Source: Neurospora tetraspora (lineage: Eukaryota; Ascomycota; Sordariomycetes; Sordariales; Sordariaceae). Taken from it: 64,000 nt of DNA. The DNA lies in the NCBI RefSeq assembly GCF_033439725.1, contig NW_026944384.1:2356001-2420000 (forward strand), read 5' to 3'. Positions 33,905 through 45,116 of the stretch are shown here, in pieces. Under the pieces are notes generated by a model that saw only the letters and a list, made by a program, of their open reading frames with translations, was not told the origin of the DNA and made no database searches. Within the stretch, counting starts at the first letter, position 1; every line of letters begins with the position of its first letter. A program made the position numbers and the translations under genes.

Positions 33905-34555
33905 TTAGCGGTGCTACAAAAGAGAACAAGCGAGTTAGCCATGCCCTCTTGTTTCTTTCCCATGACCCTTGCTTCACGCGACTGGGAACAGTGTTTGAGA
34001 CCCCCGGGCCGTAGAGGTTCTCTTTTCGTCGCAAGATGTGTGTTCTCTCTCGTTCGTGGCACCGCGGATTTCCACTGTTCCAGTCGCGTGTGCGCAATTC
34101 CGCCAGTTTCTGCCGTGGTATTTTCTTCTTACCTTGGTGAAGCCAATGTCGTTGGCCTTCTCACGGAAGCACTGACGGCAGATGTTGAGGCCGTACTTGC
34201 GGATGAGACCGGCAGAGTGGGTGCAGACACGGCTAAACAACGTCGAAAAAAAACGCCCGGTTAGCAACTCTTCAGTTCTCCGTCAAAATTTGGATTAGAA
34301 TGTGAAGCCATATTTCCATCCTCCGTCGTTTCGCGCATTTTGCTCGGTGCTCCCAGTTTTCCCTCCTCTTTCACATTTCCCCAACAGCCATTTCGCCCCA
34401 GCAATGATCCTCCCAAAAAATCCCCATCTCTTGCTCATGTGTGATGTGTGTATGGATTATGGATAATTGGTGTTGTTGAATAACAATCCTTACCAAGAGC
34501 GGGCGCCCTTGCCGTAGGTGCGGGGGCGGGAGTTCCAGACGGATTCGTGAGACAT
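33905..34555 (-). CDS. rps29: 40S ribosomal protein uS14 (S29), three exons with a 9-nt last exon
   Basis: Minus-strand exons 34555..34494, 34232..34133 and 33913..33905 give exactly 56 aa, the usual S29 length. Sequence starts [20 protein letters not shown] and continues [20 protein letters not shown]. The four zinc-binding Cys are 21, 24, 39 and 42. The second exon ends at GFTK; a 219-nt intron then joins to an exon of just CAC-CGC-TAA (His-Arg-stop). The acceptor TTTTGTAG precedes it directly, and family members commonly end in such a dipeptide. uS14 sits in the head of the small subunit. Strong C-ending codon bias fits high expression. Confidence 0.95.
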
Positions 34556-35380
34556 CTTGATTTTCGGGGTTTTGCTGTCGCAGCGAGAAAATCGTTGTCG
34601 TGCGGGCGGCGGGTTGACGATAACTTGGTCTGTCGGGCTGGGGGCGGGAGGGGAGGTGGTTTTTTTCGCAAGAGGGTTGCCAAATATGGGGCGAGATTTT
34701 TCTGTGGGCGGTTTCGCGGGTCCGGTCCGGCAGCAACTGCTGCCGCCAGGGCTTGTGCACGTCGGGCTTGGCACTCTCAGTGCACAGTTGCGTGGCAGAT
34801 GGGTGTGGCTGGTGCGATGCACTTTCAAGGAGGAAGGAGTGACTGGATGGCGCGGCTGAGCTGTGGCTGACGCCCAGAAAGTCTTATCGATAATAAAAGT
34901 TCCTTATCATCTTATCGCAGTTGCACACCGCTCTGGACACAGTGCGCCTGCAGACAGACCTGAGCTCTGACGGCCCCACCAATGACCGCAGCATGCGGGG
35001 CGACTCGGACGACGGATTTCAGGGGATTTTGGGGAACTTAAAAGCTTTTGAGCGCTGACATGACCAACTGCAGTGGCAAGGATCACAAAGGTTCGACCAG
35101 TGGCTATTGACCGGCCCGGGCGGACAACTTCCACTTTCGAGTTGCCAGCAAGCGCAAAGTGGCATCTTCCCCCGAGTTTCCATCTGATTTCAAACCATTC
35201 ATCTGGAACTTTGCCAATTTAGGATACCTTGCCCAATTGTTTGAGGTCCGTTGCCACCAACAGCTAAGTTCCAAAGCAGGACATCTCGCGCCTGTTAGTG
35301 TTTTCTTCTCTTCTTCTCTAACATCACCTCCACAGAGCGTTTCCGATCAACAGCTTCATCCACGCGCTTCTTCACACACC
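34556..35380. other. Divergent promoter region (S29 and ERp38)
   Basis: About 825 bp between two divergent highly expressed genes. The frame of ERp38 is open upstream to 35159, but its signal peptide argues for the start at 35381, so this part is leader. No other gene was recognised. Confidence 0.45.
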
Positions 35381-36548
35381 ATGGTCCTCCTCAAGAGCTT
35401 GGTGGTAGCCAGCTTGGCTGCTGCCGTTGCGGCCAAGTCTGCCGTCCTCGACCTCATCCCCTCCAACTTCGACGATGTCGTCCTCAAATCCGGCAAGCCC
35501 ACCCTCGTCGAGTTCTTTGCGCCCTGGTGCGGCCACTGCAAGACGCTTGCCCCCGTTTACGAGGAGCTTGCTACCGCTTTCGAGTACGCGAAGGACAAGG
35601 TTCAGATCGCCAAGGTCGACGCCGACGCCGAGAGAGCGCTGGGCCAGCGCTTTGGTGTCCAGGGCTTCCCCACCCTCAAATTCTTCGATGGCAAGAGCGA
35701 GAAGCCGGTAGACTACAAGGGTGGTCGTGATTTGGAAAGCCTGTCCAGCTTCATCGCCGAGAAGACCGGTGTCAAGAGCAGGAAGAAGGGTTCTGCTCCC
35801 AGCCTTGTCAGCATTCTCAACGATGCCACTTTCAACGGCGCCATTGGCGGCGACAAGAACGTCTTGGTTGCTTTCACTGCTCCCTGGTGCGGCCGTACGT
35901 GACCTTTAAAGACCCTATTGTTCAGAAATGATTTGTACTAACAGACTTCAAGACTGCAAGAACCTCGCTCCTACCTGGGAGAAGCTCGCCGCTACCTTTG
36001 CCAGCGAGCCCGAGATCACGATTGCCAAGGTTGATGCCGATGCCCCCAACGGCAAGAAGTCCGCCGCCGAGTACGGCGTCTCCGGTTTCCCCACGATCAA
36101 GTTCTTCCCCAAGGGAAGCACTACCCCCGAGGACTACAACGGCGGCCGCTCCGAGGCTGATTTCGTCGAGTTCCTGAACGAGAAGGCCGGTACCCACCGT
36201 ACCCCCGGTGGTGGCCTTGATACCGTCGCTGGCACCATTGCTGCCCTCGATGAGATTGTTACCAAGTACACCGGCGGCGCCTCCCTGACTGAGGTTGCTG
36301 AGGAGGCTAAGGAGGTTGTCAAGAGCCTGAAGGACTCTGTCGACCTCAAGTACGCCGACTACTACCTCCGCGTTTTGGACAAGCTCAGCAAGAGCGAGGG
36401 TTATGCCGCCAAGGAGTTTGCCCGTCTCGAGGGTATCCTCAAGAAGGGTGGTCTTGCCCAGGCCAAGGTTGATGAGCTTACCGCCAAGGTCAACGTTCTC
36501 CGCAAGTTTGTTGAGAAGGCGGCTGAGGAGGTGAAGGATGAGCTCTAA
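35381..36548 (+). CDS. erp38: ERp38: protein disulfide isomerase with two thioredoxin domains and D-domain
   Basis: Exons 35381..35894 and 35953..36548 give 369 aa. A signal peptide (MVLLKSLVVASLAAAVAA) leads to two thioredoxin domains with active sites APWCGHCK at Cys50/Cys53 and at Cys170/Cys173; the intron falls inside the second active site and splicing restores its His. Both domains keep the cis-proline segment (GFPTLKFF, GFPTIKFF). The C-terminal roughly 100 residues (SLKDSVDLKYADYYLRVLDK, KKGGLAQAKVDELTAKVNVL) are an ERp29c/D-type helical domain. The protein ends in KDEL, an ER retrieval signal. This is the architecture of Neurospora ERp38 and Aspergillus TigA. It forms and rearranges disulfides in secretory proteins in the ER. 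The start could be off by one base owing to hand counting. Confidence 0.95.
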
Positions 36549-36880
36549 ATGTACAGCTAACAGCTAAACAATCCTTTGAAGTTATAGCTGGCTGCGTGTG
36601 ATGATAGATCCAATTCTGAATAAATGAACATTTGGTCCCAATGCTTGTTCCCGTATCTTGTTGCTGCAATGACACTAAAGTGAGGAGACATTTCTTGCTG
36701 CTCGTCATGTTCATGGTATAGGTTTTGTACGTGAACTACCGCACTCGCGTAAACATTAGACGCTTGCTCTGTATAACTCCGAAAACTCCATCGCCCTAGC
36801 ATGTCTCGGCCCACACATAACGTTCCCTGAACCCGACCCCTATTCGCACGTGGTTTGTTTACTTTCACGACGAAAAAAAC
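36549..36880. other. Convergent 3' regions
   Basis: 3' flanks of ERp38 (+) and the HSBP1-like gene (-). Nothing coding was recognised. Confidence 0.45.
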
Positions 36881-37248
36881 TCAGGCTGGTCCGTTTGGCT
36901 TCTCCTTCCCGGCCATTATTTGAGACTCTAAGTTGTCAAGACGTCTTGACATCTCGTCCACTGACCCAACCTGTTAGCATTCACTGACTTGACAGACTTC
37001 AACTAGTAAACACCGTCTAAAGTCTTACTCTTGGCAAAGATCTCGCTGGAAACACCGGCGAACTTGTTCGAGAGGGTATTTAGAAGATCCTCAAGCTGAA
37101 CTGAGAGCTCCTGACGGGCGTCATCCGCAGACTATGAGTTGAGGTCAGCCATGGTGAGCTATGGGTATACGAGTTCGGAGAAAATGTCCCGACTTACGTT
37201 GGTCGCTGTTGGGCTCGTGGTGGTGTTGGCCTCGCCGTTTTCAGACAT
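36881..37248 (-). CDS. HSBP1-like small coiled-coil protein (three exons, 77 aa)
   Basis: Minus-strand exons 37248..37198, 37131..37029 and 36960..36881 give 77 aa. The first encodes MSENGEANTTTSPTATN, the second ends in LNTLSNKFAGVSSEIFAK, and the third starts with MDEMSRRLDNLESQIMAG. The last two form one continuous heptad pattern and match heat shock factor binding protein 1 (compare the human FQTMSDQIIGRIDDMSSRID segment). Donors are GTAAGT and GTAAGA; a GCTAAC branch site precedes the last acceptor. In animals, HSBP1 binds the trimerisation domain of HSF1 and dampens it, and the related fold is also linked to WASH/CCDC53 assembly. A fungal role is inferred only. The gene is divergent from the Tul1 gene, 536 bp away. 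Confidence 0.82.
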
Positions 37249-37784
37249 GATGCTTTTCGAGGAAAGATATGTGAAGACGGGATGTGTTAGAGGGCGCAAG
37301 ACGTTTGTTTGACAAAGTGGTTCCTGAAGATGCTCTCACTGCCAGAGACGGAGTGTTTATGTTGAAAAGGGATGAGCACCTTGAGGGCAGCGGATGATTT
37401 CCATCATCTGCAAGCGCTACGGCGAGCCGCCTGGATGCAGCGGGGTTCAGCGGCAAGAGCGGGTATGCACTAACAATACCCTGCCTGCATGGAGCTGTCA
37501 ACGGTCGCTTCCATCCAGCATCATCACTGCGGCCCAGCTTCCGTTGGTTCCTTGATAACCATACACACCCGACCGCAAGCTCACCAACATCCATCTTCTT
37601 GGTCGTGACGCGGCACGCGATGATAATTACACTATACCAAATATTACAGTTCAACTGAAGCCACTACATACGAATCATCGCCACTCAACGATGCTCCCTT
37701 GAGTTTCCATTCCTCTAACCAGACGCCAAAGCCACCAACTTCAAGGGGACATGGAAAGATGACAAGGCGCGACGACGTTCCGCA
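37249..37784. other. Divergent promoter region
   Basis: About 540 bp between the HSBP1-like gene (-) and the Tul1-type gene (+). The minus-strand ORF here is unrecognised. It is presumed promoter and leaders. Confidence 0.4.
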
Positions 37785-40568
37785 ATGCCTTCCCAAAACT
37801 CAGATGTCAGAGCTCTACTGATAGTCCTCATCCTTCTCTGGGTCTTCTTCTCCCCGGACGGTAGCGATCCCGCCAGTTTGACGCCGCCTGAAATCGCCCA
37901 CGCGCGACAAGCTCGTTTCCAGGGTGCGCTCGACGTCCTGAACACCACACGATGGGGTGATTTCGCTCCTGATGCGCTGCCGCCGTCGCCACCCGCGCCT
38001 CCTACCGAAACCGACGGACCAGTTGACGGAATTGGGAATGGGGACGGCAATCACAAACAGGGCCCTCGATTTCTGAACATTACGGGGTTCAGCCAACTCG
38101 ATGGGAAGGGGTATGCGTGGGAAGACCTCGGTCGGTTCAGAAACCGCTGTCGCGAATGGAGCCGAAACGCTTTTCCCTCGACCACCGTTGGCCGGCTGGA
38201 CGATGATGATAGCTGGGAGCGCAGTATCGGCGGCGGCACATGGAAGAACGCTACGGGCACTCTGCATGGAACTTGGGTGCGACGACCGGGAACCGTCGTC
38301 AGGCAAGCCGCGGGATACAACCTAAGTGCTATTGCGCCAGGGGCGACTTGGCCTAGCGGCCTTGTTGAATGGGGGAGAAACATTTCGGGTGACCATGGCA
38401 AGATCGAGTTGCGAATAGACGAGGACGAAGGGGATGGTGTTTACGAAGAGAAGGTTGAGGGCAAAACTTCAAAGGGTGCAAGTCTGGCGAGGGAGATTCA
38501 GGCTGTGGCTACGATCCAGGACGACGCAAGCGAGGCTAGCAGCTGGAGCTTGTTACTCCATGGTGTTCACTGGCCACGGCAAGGCGCTATCCTTCTCACC
38601 ACTAGCAGCGAGAAGTTCGACGGCATCTTTGGCCTGCCCCATCTGGCGCCAGGTCCCAACTTCTTCCATACCGCCCAGCATTTGCTGAATCAGACGTTGG
38701 GCAAAATCATCCAGGCCAGAGAGAAGAGTAAATACGGCTTCCCAGGCAACCCATGGGGTTCGAGGATGGAGGACGATGACGGCTTCCCTGCGCAGTGCGA
38801 GTATGTGATGTACCTCCAACTACTTCCGCTCGAGCTTTCTCGCCGGTATGAATCTTCCCAGCTGCTCGAATCCTACATCGAGGAGCTCGAGCGCGAGTTA
38901 CGCCACCCCACAGGGGCGCCCGTCGGCAGGATTCCCGATCTGCGTGCGTCTATGGTGGCATGGTCTCCCGACTGTTCGTTCTTCCTGGAGTCCAAGGGCC
39001 CGCCAGAGTTCCCTTCGGTCGACGGAGAGCACCTTGTCGGCATGAAGGAGGACATGTTCACCTACACGGCCAAAGAATGGCTGATTGCATTCGCTGCCGT
39101 CATGCTGGGTCAGATATGGCTCTTCAAGGCACAGATGAAGCAGTCGAGCACGCCGTCCACTACCGGGCGGGTCAGTTTCTGGACAGTAGGCACCATGCTG
39201 TTTGCCGATGGCATGATCTTTGTGACTGCTTGTGCCTGGAGTCTGAACGCGACAGTCACACTGCTACCCTGCTTGCTCGTCACATTTGCGGCCTTCATAT
39301 CCATGTTCATCGAAGGCGCATTTTTGTCAGAAGTCTGGAAGATTCAAGAACCAGAGAGGAGGATTCGTGAGCGGGAACGAGAACAAGCTGCTGCCGCTGC
39401 GAACCGCAACGCCTCATCATCAGCATCAACAGCACCACCGCCCACCACTCAACCTCAACCACTCGCAACACAACCAGCTCCTCCTCCCGCTCAGCCTCGC
39501 CAACCCATCATAGTCCCCTCAGACGGTGACATCGACGAAGCCGAACAACTAGCCAACCTCCTCTCCGGCGCCTCCGCCCTCCCTCTCCCCGCCACCGCTC
39601 GAACACCCGGTCAGCAACCACCATCAAACGAACCCCGCCCACCAACCCCCTTCAGCACCATAACCGGCCGCTTCGTCCTCGCCGGCTTGTTCCTCCTCTT
39701 CCTCTCCGCCGTCGCCACCTCCTGGCCCTCACACATCCGCTCCTTCTACGTCAACACCCTTTCCTTTTTGTACTGCTCTCTCTGGGTCCCCCAAATAATC
39801 CGCAACACGCAACGCAATTCCCGTCAAGCTTTCTCCTGGCGTTTCATGATCGGCCAATCCTTTTTGAGGCTATTGCCGTTCGCCTATTTCTTCCTAAGGG
39901 AAGATAACGTCCTACTAGCTGACCCGGACCCGTTTGCGTTTTTGGTGTTGGTCGGATGGGTGTGGATCCAGCTTTGGGTTATGTGTGCTCAAAGTGTTTT
40001 GGGGCCGAGGTTCGGAGTGCCTAGGGGGTGGGTAAGGGAGGCGTGGGATTACCATCCTGTTTTGAGGGATGATTTTGATTTGGAAGGTGGTGGTGCTAAG
40101 GGAATGGGGTTGCCGATTGGATTGGCTAGGACGGGGACGGGGTTGTCATCGTCGTCGCCGACCGAGGAAAGGGGAAGGTCGTGGAGTGTGGTTTCTTTGA
40201 CTGGCACTGGTACCGCTTCCACTGCTGAAGCAGGGGAAGGAAGTGCCGCTGCTGCTACCGGTAGTGCAGGAGGCGCAAGGAACCGTGAGAGAGAAAAAGA
40301 AAAAGAAAGGGAAAAACAAAAGGGCGTCACCATGCGATCTGTCGACTGCGCCATCTGTCGCGAGTTATTGGAGGTGCCGGTGTTTAACAATAACAAGGGC
40401 AGCAGTGGCTCCTCGGAGTCAGCGGCCTCGGGCATCACGGGTGTGTTTGCGAGAAAGGCATACATGGTTACGCCGTGTAGACATATTTTCCATACGAACT
40501 GCTTGGAAGGGTGGATGAAGTATCGGTTGCAGTGTCCGATTTGTAGAGAGGAGTTGCCGCCTTTATAA
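37785..40568 (+). CDS. Tul1/DscA-type transmembrane RING E3 ubiquitin ligase
   Basis: Single exon, 927 aa. An N-terminal signal anchor (ALLIVLILLWVFFS) is followed by a large lumenal domain containing LNITGF and GYAWEDL motifs typical of the family. A block of membrane helices runs from about residue 430 (WLIAFAAVMLGQIWLF) to 740 (AFLVLVGWVWIQLWVMCAQ), broken by a Gln/Pro/Ala-rich loop at about 535-610. The RING-H2 finger at the C-terminus has Cys855, Cys858, Cys898, His900, His903, Cys906, Cys917 and Cys920 (CAICRELL, CRHIFHTNC, CPIC). A 39-residue gap between the first and second Cys pairs is longer than usual. In yeast and Aspergillus this is the catalytic subunit of the Golgi Dsc complex, which ubiquitinates membrane proteins; in several fungi it activates SREBP. 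The absence of introns is notable beside its neighbours. Confidence 0.93.
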   Translation: MPSQNSDVRALLIVLILLWVFFSPDGSDPASLTPPEIAHARQARFQGALDVLNTTRWGDFAPDALPPSPPAPPTETDGPVDGIGNGDGNHKQGPRFLNITGFSQLDGKGYAWEDLGRFRNRCREWSRNAFPSTTVGRLDDDDSWERSIGGGTWKNATGTLHGTWVRRPGTVVRQAAGYNLSAIAPGATWPSGLVEWGRNISGDHGKIELRIDEDEGDGVYEEKVEGKTSKGASLAREIQAVATIQDDASEASSWSLLLHGVHWPRQGAILLTTSSEKFDGIFGLPHLAPGPNFFHTAQHLLNQTLGKIIQAREKSKYGFPGNPWGSRMEDDDGFPAQCEYVMYLQLLPLELSRRYESSQLLESYIEELERELRHPTGAPVGRIPDLRASMVAWSPDCSFFLESKGPPEFPSVDGEHLVGMKEDMFTYTAKEWLIAFAAVMLGQIWLFKAQMKQSSTPSTTGRVSFWTVGTMLFADGMIFVTACAWSLNATVTLLPCLLVTFAAFISMFIEGAFLSEVWKIQEPERRIREREREQAAAAANRNASSSASTAPPPTTQPQPLATQPAPPPAQPRQPIIVPSDGDIDEAEQLANLLSGASALPLPATARTPGQQPPSNEPRPPTPFSTITGRFVLAGLFLLFLSAVATSWPSHIRSFYVNTLSFLYCSLWVPQIIRNTQRNSRQAFSWRFMIGQSFLRLLPFAYFFLREDNVLLADPDPFAFLVLVGWVWIQLWVMCAQSVLGPRFGVPRGWVREAWDYHPVLRDDFDLEGGGAKGMGLPIGLARTGTGLSSSSPTEERGRSWSVVSLTGTGTASTAEAGEGSAAAATGSAGGARNREREKEKEREKQKGVTMRSVDCAICRELLEVPVFNNNKGSSGSSESAASGITGVFARKAYMVTPCRHIFHTNCLEGWMKYRLQCPICREELPPL

Positions 40569-41086
40569 GCTGTGTAGTTAGCTAGGGTGTTTGTTGGGAA
40601 GAATGGGGGGAAGTATTGGTTGACGGGTATAGTCTATGGGTAGACTGCAGTGGGATGGGATGTATACATTAGCATTGTGGAAAGGTTGAAAGTTGGAAAG
40701 CGTTATAGATTGGTTGAACAACAAATATATACAGACGGGAGCATGAATCAGATCAGAGCAGAGACATGGTCCATCAGCAGCGTTTGGTTTGAGAACCTCA
40801 ATACAGAGCATTACTCTCTATAGATTCGTGAATGGTAGAGGCCACCTAGAAATTGTATGTAGCTTCTAGGACAGCTGTAAGAATGCTTTTCAAGCTCCAG
40901 CATTTTTATTTATTTTTTGACAACATCGATGATGAAAGCCACTCGCTAGGTACAGTTCGCTGAGCTACAATTTCTTCTTCCCCGGCAGAGTGCTAGCTTG
41001 TAATATCCCACAAGACGGTTGAGGTATACACAGTATAGACAAACGTGATCCCGTCCCGGCCTTCGAAAAGACAGGCCAAGAGTATC
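40569..41086. other. Convergent 3' regions
   Basis: 3' flanks of the Tul1-type gene (+) and the NAD kinase gene (-). No coding region was recognised. Confidence 0.45.
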
Positions 41087-43050
41087 CTACGTAAAGCTCT
41101 TCTGCTTCTGCCTAGTATTCCAACCAAGCTTCGCATTGATACTCTTGATCCATTCCTCACTCCTCTTCCCCTGCGGCTGAACACTGGCAAATGGATACCT
41201 GCTCGCGCTGATGGTCACGTAGTCGCCCGGTCTAAGCTCGATACGCTCGCGGCCATCGAAACTCGCCCAAGAGCCGGTCCGGGCATCGTAGGGCACGCCG
41301 ATGCGAAGCACGATGGTGTCGGGCAGGATGATGGGCCGGAAGGAGAGCGTGTGCGCGCAGATAGCGGTCACGAGCATGACGGGGTTTTCGGGGTGACAGA
41401 GAGAGCCGCCGGCGCCGAGGTTGTAGGCGGTTGAGCCGGTGGGAGTGGAAACGCAAATACCATCGGCGTGGACGGAGGTGAAGTGCTCGTCATCGCCGAA
41501 GATATCGATGGATGACATTGCTTGAAGACGTAGGTTAGTTGTATGATCCCCGATGTGGGTGAAATGGCAAGATGACGACTTACTTGGATTGGGTCCTCTA
41601 TCCACCACCACCTCGTTGAGCACGTCATATGTGCCGTCTGGTCGATGGGTTCGTTCGTCATCCTTTTCCTCGCCGATGAGTTCTTCTACGAGATCTCGTT
41701 TCCTCTCTTCCTCTTCCTCTTCGCGTGTATCATTCCCGTTCTGGCCATCAGGACCCTCTGTGCCGCCCGGTTTTCTATCCCCATCCTTAACGAGCTTCCT
41801 TCTTTTCTTCTGACATCGCATGACGGTTCCTTCGAATCTTAGCCTCAAAGCCACATTGACACCTTCTGTGAAGGCAGCTGTCAAGGTCTCTTGATAGTTG
41901 TCAAAGTCGAACTTGGTCAGAAACCCTAGGCTCCCAAGAGCAAAGCTCAGAACAGGTGGAACGATCCGCTGGAATAACCAACTCGCAAATAGTACGGTTC
42001 CATCACCGCCGAGTGTGATCACAAAGTCGGCCGTGTGTGGCCTGGCGCGACACAATTCCTCGTCCCAGTAGCGTAGACGCTGGGATATGTCATTGCCGGC
42101 TTCCTCTGAGATCTCGCCAGACTCAACATAGTCCTTGCGGACCTCTTCGATCAGACCGGGTGCATCAAACTTCATGTTGCTACGCAATGCCTTGTCGATG
42201 TAGACAGTATAGCGCACGTCGCGCTCCTTATCAAGTAACCACCGGATCAAGGCGCGTGTCTTGGGAATTAGTTCCTGGTCATACGGCTTGGTGAGCACGA
42301 AGATGGTCTTGATCTTAAACTTCAAGCGCACGCTGCCCAATCGCCGACTCAGCTCCCTCACTCCCCATGCCATCTCACTCAACTGCTTCTTGGTGAGGAG
42401 CCTGCTGTGTGTTTCGTCTAGGTCTGTTTCGGTGAGTTGTGTGGATTCGATCCTTACGATCTCACTTTTCCATTCCTTCTCATCAATCTGACCAGCATCA
42501 CTGGTATCGCTTGAGTTGGCATTGGTAATTGAGCACTCCCGGGCGCGCGGATCGGCGGCATTGTTACTGAGAGTGCTTGGGACGCCTTTAGGGTCGGGCA
42601 CCCGGTCCTGGCCATTTTCACGAGTAACATCGAGGTGTCCATGTAGGGTATTTTGCCGTCTAGGGGGCCGTCGCTGAGCGTCGAGAAACTGGTGGACAAA
42701 GCATTCCGTCCTGGCCGGCTGTGACCGCCGGAGGTGAAGGGGGACACGAACGTCGCTGTCTACTATAGAGCTCTTGCGCCGATACGGACTAGATTGATCG
42801 AACGAGACCTGTGGAGGGCAAATTGGCCATGATTCAGCTGGTGCACATAGTAGGCAAGTGGGCAGGAAGGGACGGAAGGGACAGAAGGGGCACAAGGCTG
42901 TGCTTCTCGGTCATGCTCGGCATGAACGGACGCGGGGACTGTGATGCATTGGTTCCCTACCTCAAGCGCATTCTGGTCCTCTTCACTTGAACTGGAATGG
43001 TCGTCCTTCTCAGGCTGCTTTTCACGATCGGGAGCAGCCATTATCCTCAA
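41087..43050 (-). CDS. NAD+ kinase
   Basis: Minus-strand exons 43050..42961, 42808..41584 and 41520..41087 give 582 aa; a start at the second ATG (43041) would remove three residues. About 160 residues of hydrophilic, Ser-rich N-terminal extension precede the kinase. The catalytic domain has the ATP/NAD site GGDGT at about 297-301 (VITLGGDGTVLFASW), SLGFLTKFDF, NEVVVDRGPN-PT, DGICVSTPTGSTAYNLGAGG and HTLSFRPIILPD. It phosphorylates NAD+ to NADP+, the only route to NADP(H) in the cytosol. An acidic/basic insertion (EEEEERKRDLVEELIGEEKD) lies before NEVVVDRG. The second intron is 63 nt with no in-frame stop, so retention would insert 21 residues near the active site; joining gives RGPNPTMSSIDIFGDDE, the normal spacing, so I treat it as spliced. 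Confidence 0.93.
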
Positions 43051-45116
43051 TCATGCTCCGTTGCTCGCTGATTGTCCTGTCTTCCTCCGCTCGTTATGCT
43101 CGCTCTCGGGGGCTCGGCGTCAGGTCGGCTTGGTTGGCAACCTCCACTCTTGTCGCTCCAGGGTGGGTTGCAGTCCCTTCCTCTCAATAGAGGTATCGTT
43201 CGACGTCAATCAAGACTACTGTGTAGGTGCGTACGGGTTGATGGAGGTACTTTGGCGCAGCAGGTAGTAGGTACTTTCGGAAGAACTGGGTTGAGTGACT
43301 CGGTGGCTCCAGAGTTCAGACTGTAACTGGTCGATCATCCACCGCTGGCTGACAATGTTGCTTTGTGCTGTATCGGATCGGTAGGAACGGCTTCTGGTGG
43401 TGGTCGCAAGGTGTTTTGGGTGATGGGTGCTATGACGGGAATGGGAAATGCTACCGGTTCGGCCGTGCACTGAAAAGACGGGAACTCGAGTCACGATGTT
43501 CATACTAGTTGCTACTCGTCAGGACTAGAAGCGTCCCTGACCCCATGATAGCTAGCACAATGCTCCTTCTGCTTTCTCCCACTGATCGTGGTGCTCTCCT
43601 TCCTTCCTTCCAATCTGTGAAACAAGTGTCCTGATTCAGTCAAGTCAAGGGCCGTCATTGCACTTGTAAGGCGGGGTAAGTGGTGATGTCTACACTGGGC
43701 GGAGAGAACCGGCAATACGTCATCGGTTTTCGTGCACACCAGCAGCTGTCTCGGCTCGATGGTCAAACTTTTCCAAATGGAATGTCCGAAGCACGGAGTT
43801 GATCTACTACACTACAGTATACATCAATCTGTACTCGGCATCAATTCGGCGAACCGAGTAAATCGTATGACGGTTGTGTTTTTGGGCGACAATCAGGACA
43901 ATCCCACGGTTGTGGAGGGGTTGGAGACAATTTGGAGGAGGGGAAGCTTTGGATCTGTCCCGATAATCGGATGTGCCAAATGCAGTAACCTCATAGGTCC
44001 AGGTCTTGGCTCGCTTCGCATGGACGGACAGACCTCATGCAGCTAGAATATCGACGTTGTCGATGAGGGACATGCTCCGATAACCACCACGCTTGAGCCA
44101 CCGTCAAAGCAACAACCAACCACTCCCTCATTGAGGCCCCGCCCCTCCTGTATAACCAGCTCTGGAAATGGCCTCAATTTTCATGCACTAGCGTGGTGTT
44201 CCGGAACGCGGGCGACACTCTCCAACCGATGCTTCCATCGACACGAGCAGGAAGAGGCCTTGTCAACCTGCCTGTGAGCTGCATCAGCTTGTTGAGGTTG
44301 TCCCGCACTGCCGCACTGTTTCAGCAATCTCGGTCCATGGAAAGGATCTGCCACGGCTCCCACGGGTCAAAGGCTCTCATCAATCAATAGGTGGAAATAA
44401 CCGTGACCACATAGGGAAGGAAGCAATCCACGCACACTGCACATCACATCCCCAAGCCGCTCGGAGACAGAAGCTGCGATTGTCCTCCAGCCAACATCCA
44501 CTAGCCGAACGTACTTTCCAGGTTCACGAGCCGGTCCGCCTACCTACCTACAGTGCCCCCCATCTCACCACTGGACGGCAAGTACAAGTCACTCCAGTTG
44601 TTATTACGCGGCTCAAAAGGTTACCACACCCCTACACTTGCGTCTAGCTGTTTCTGCGTATGAAAGTGTTCATGCCTGGTCGTTCTTGCTTGTTCCTCAG
44701 CCTCCTTCGGATCCAGAGGTCTCGAACATCCCAAAGACACCCACCAGCTACCTGAACCTTGTCGTTACACTGAAGGGCCTGAGCCAACAACTTCACAACC
44801 CGTCTACGGCTTGTCATTTCCGACTGTCTTGGTGGCTGTCAACCCGTCCACGCCAAGCGGGCACTCGCTCACTTTGTTACGGACGAAAGATACGAAACCC
44901 AACCAAGCCATCATCCCCACGAACACTGTCGTCCCCCAACTTCCCTCTTGACTTGCATCAAAACACAAGGTCAGCAAGGGAGGCCAGGCGGTCGGCCGGC
45001 TCCGAAGTTTCGACAGTACCGTTACCTCAAACAGTACCTCTGGTTGATACACCTCAGACATACAAATTCCCTTACTTTCATCTCAAGCCAACAACAGAGA
45101 CAGAGAAATAGAGACA
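43051..45116. other. About 2 kb divergent upstream region, no gene supported
   Basis: This lies between NAD kinase (-) and the ketohexokinase-like gene (+). An open frame from 44638 runs almost to the kinase ATG, but its sequence is low-quality Ser/Pro/Thr and it is best read as leader. Nothing else was recognised. Confidence 0.4.

Noticed and set aside
35159-35380. Longer N-terminus for ERp38 starting at 35159
   Set aside because: It would bury the clear signal peptide starting at 35381, and the upstream residues look like translated leader.
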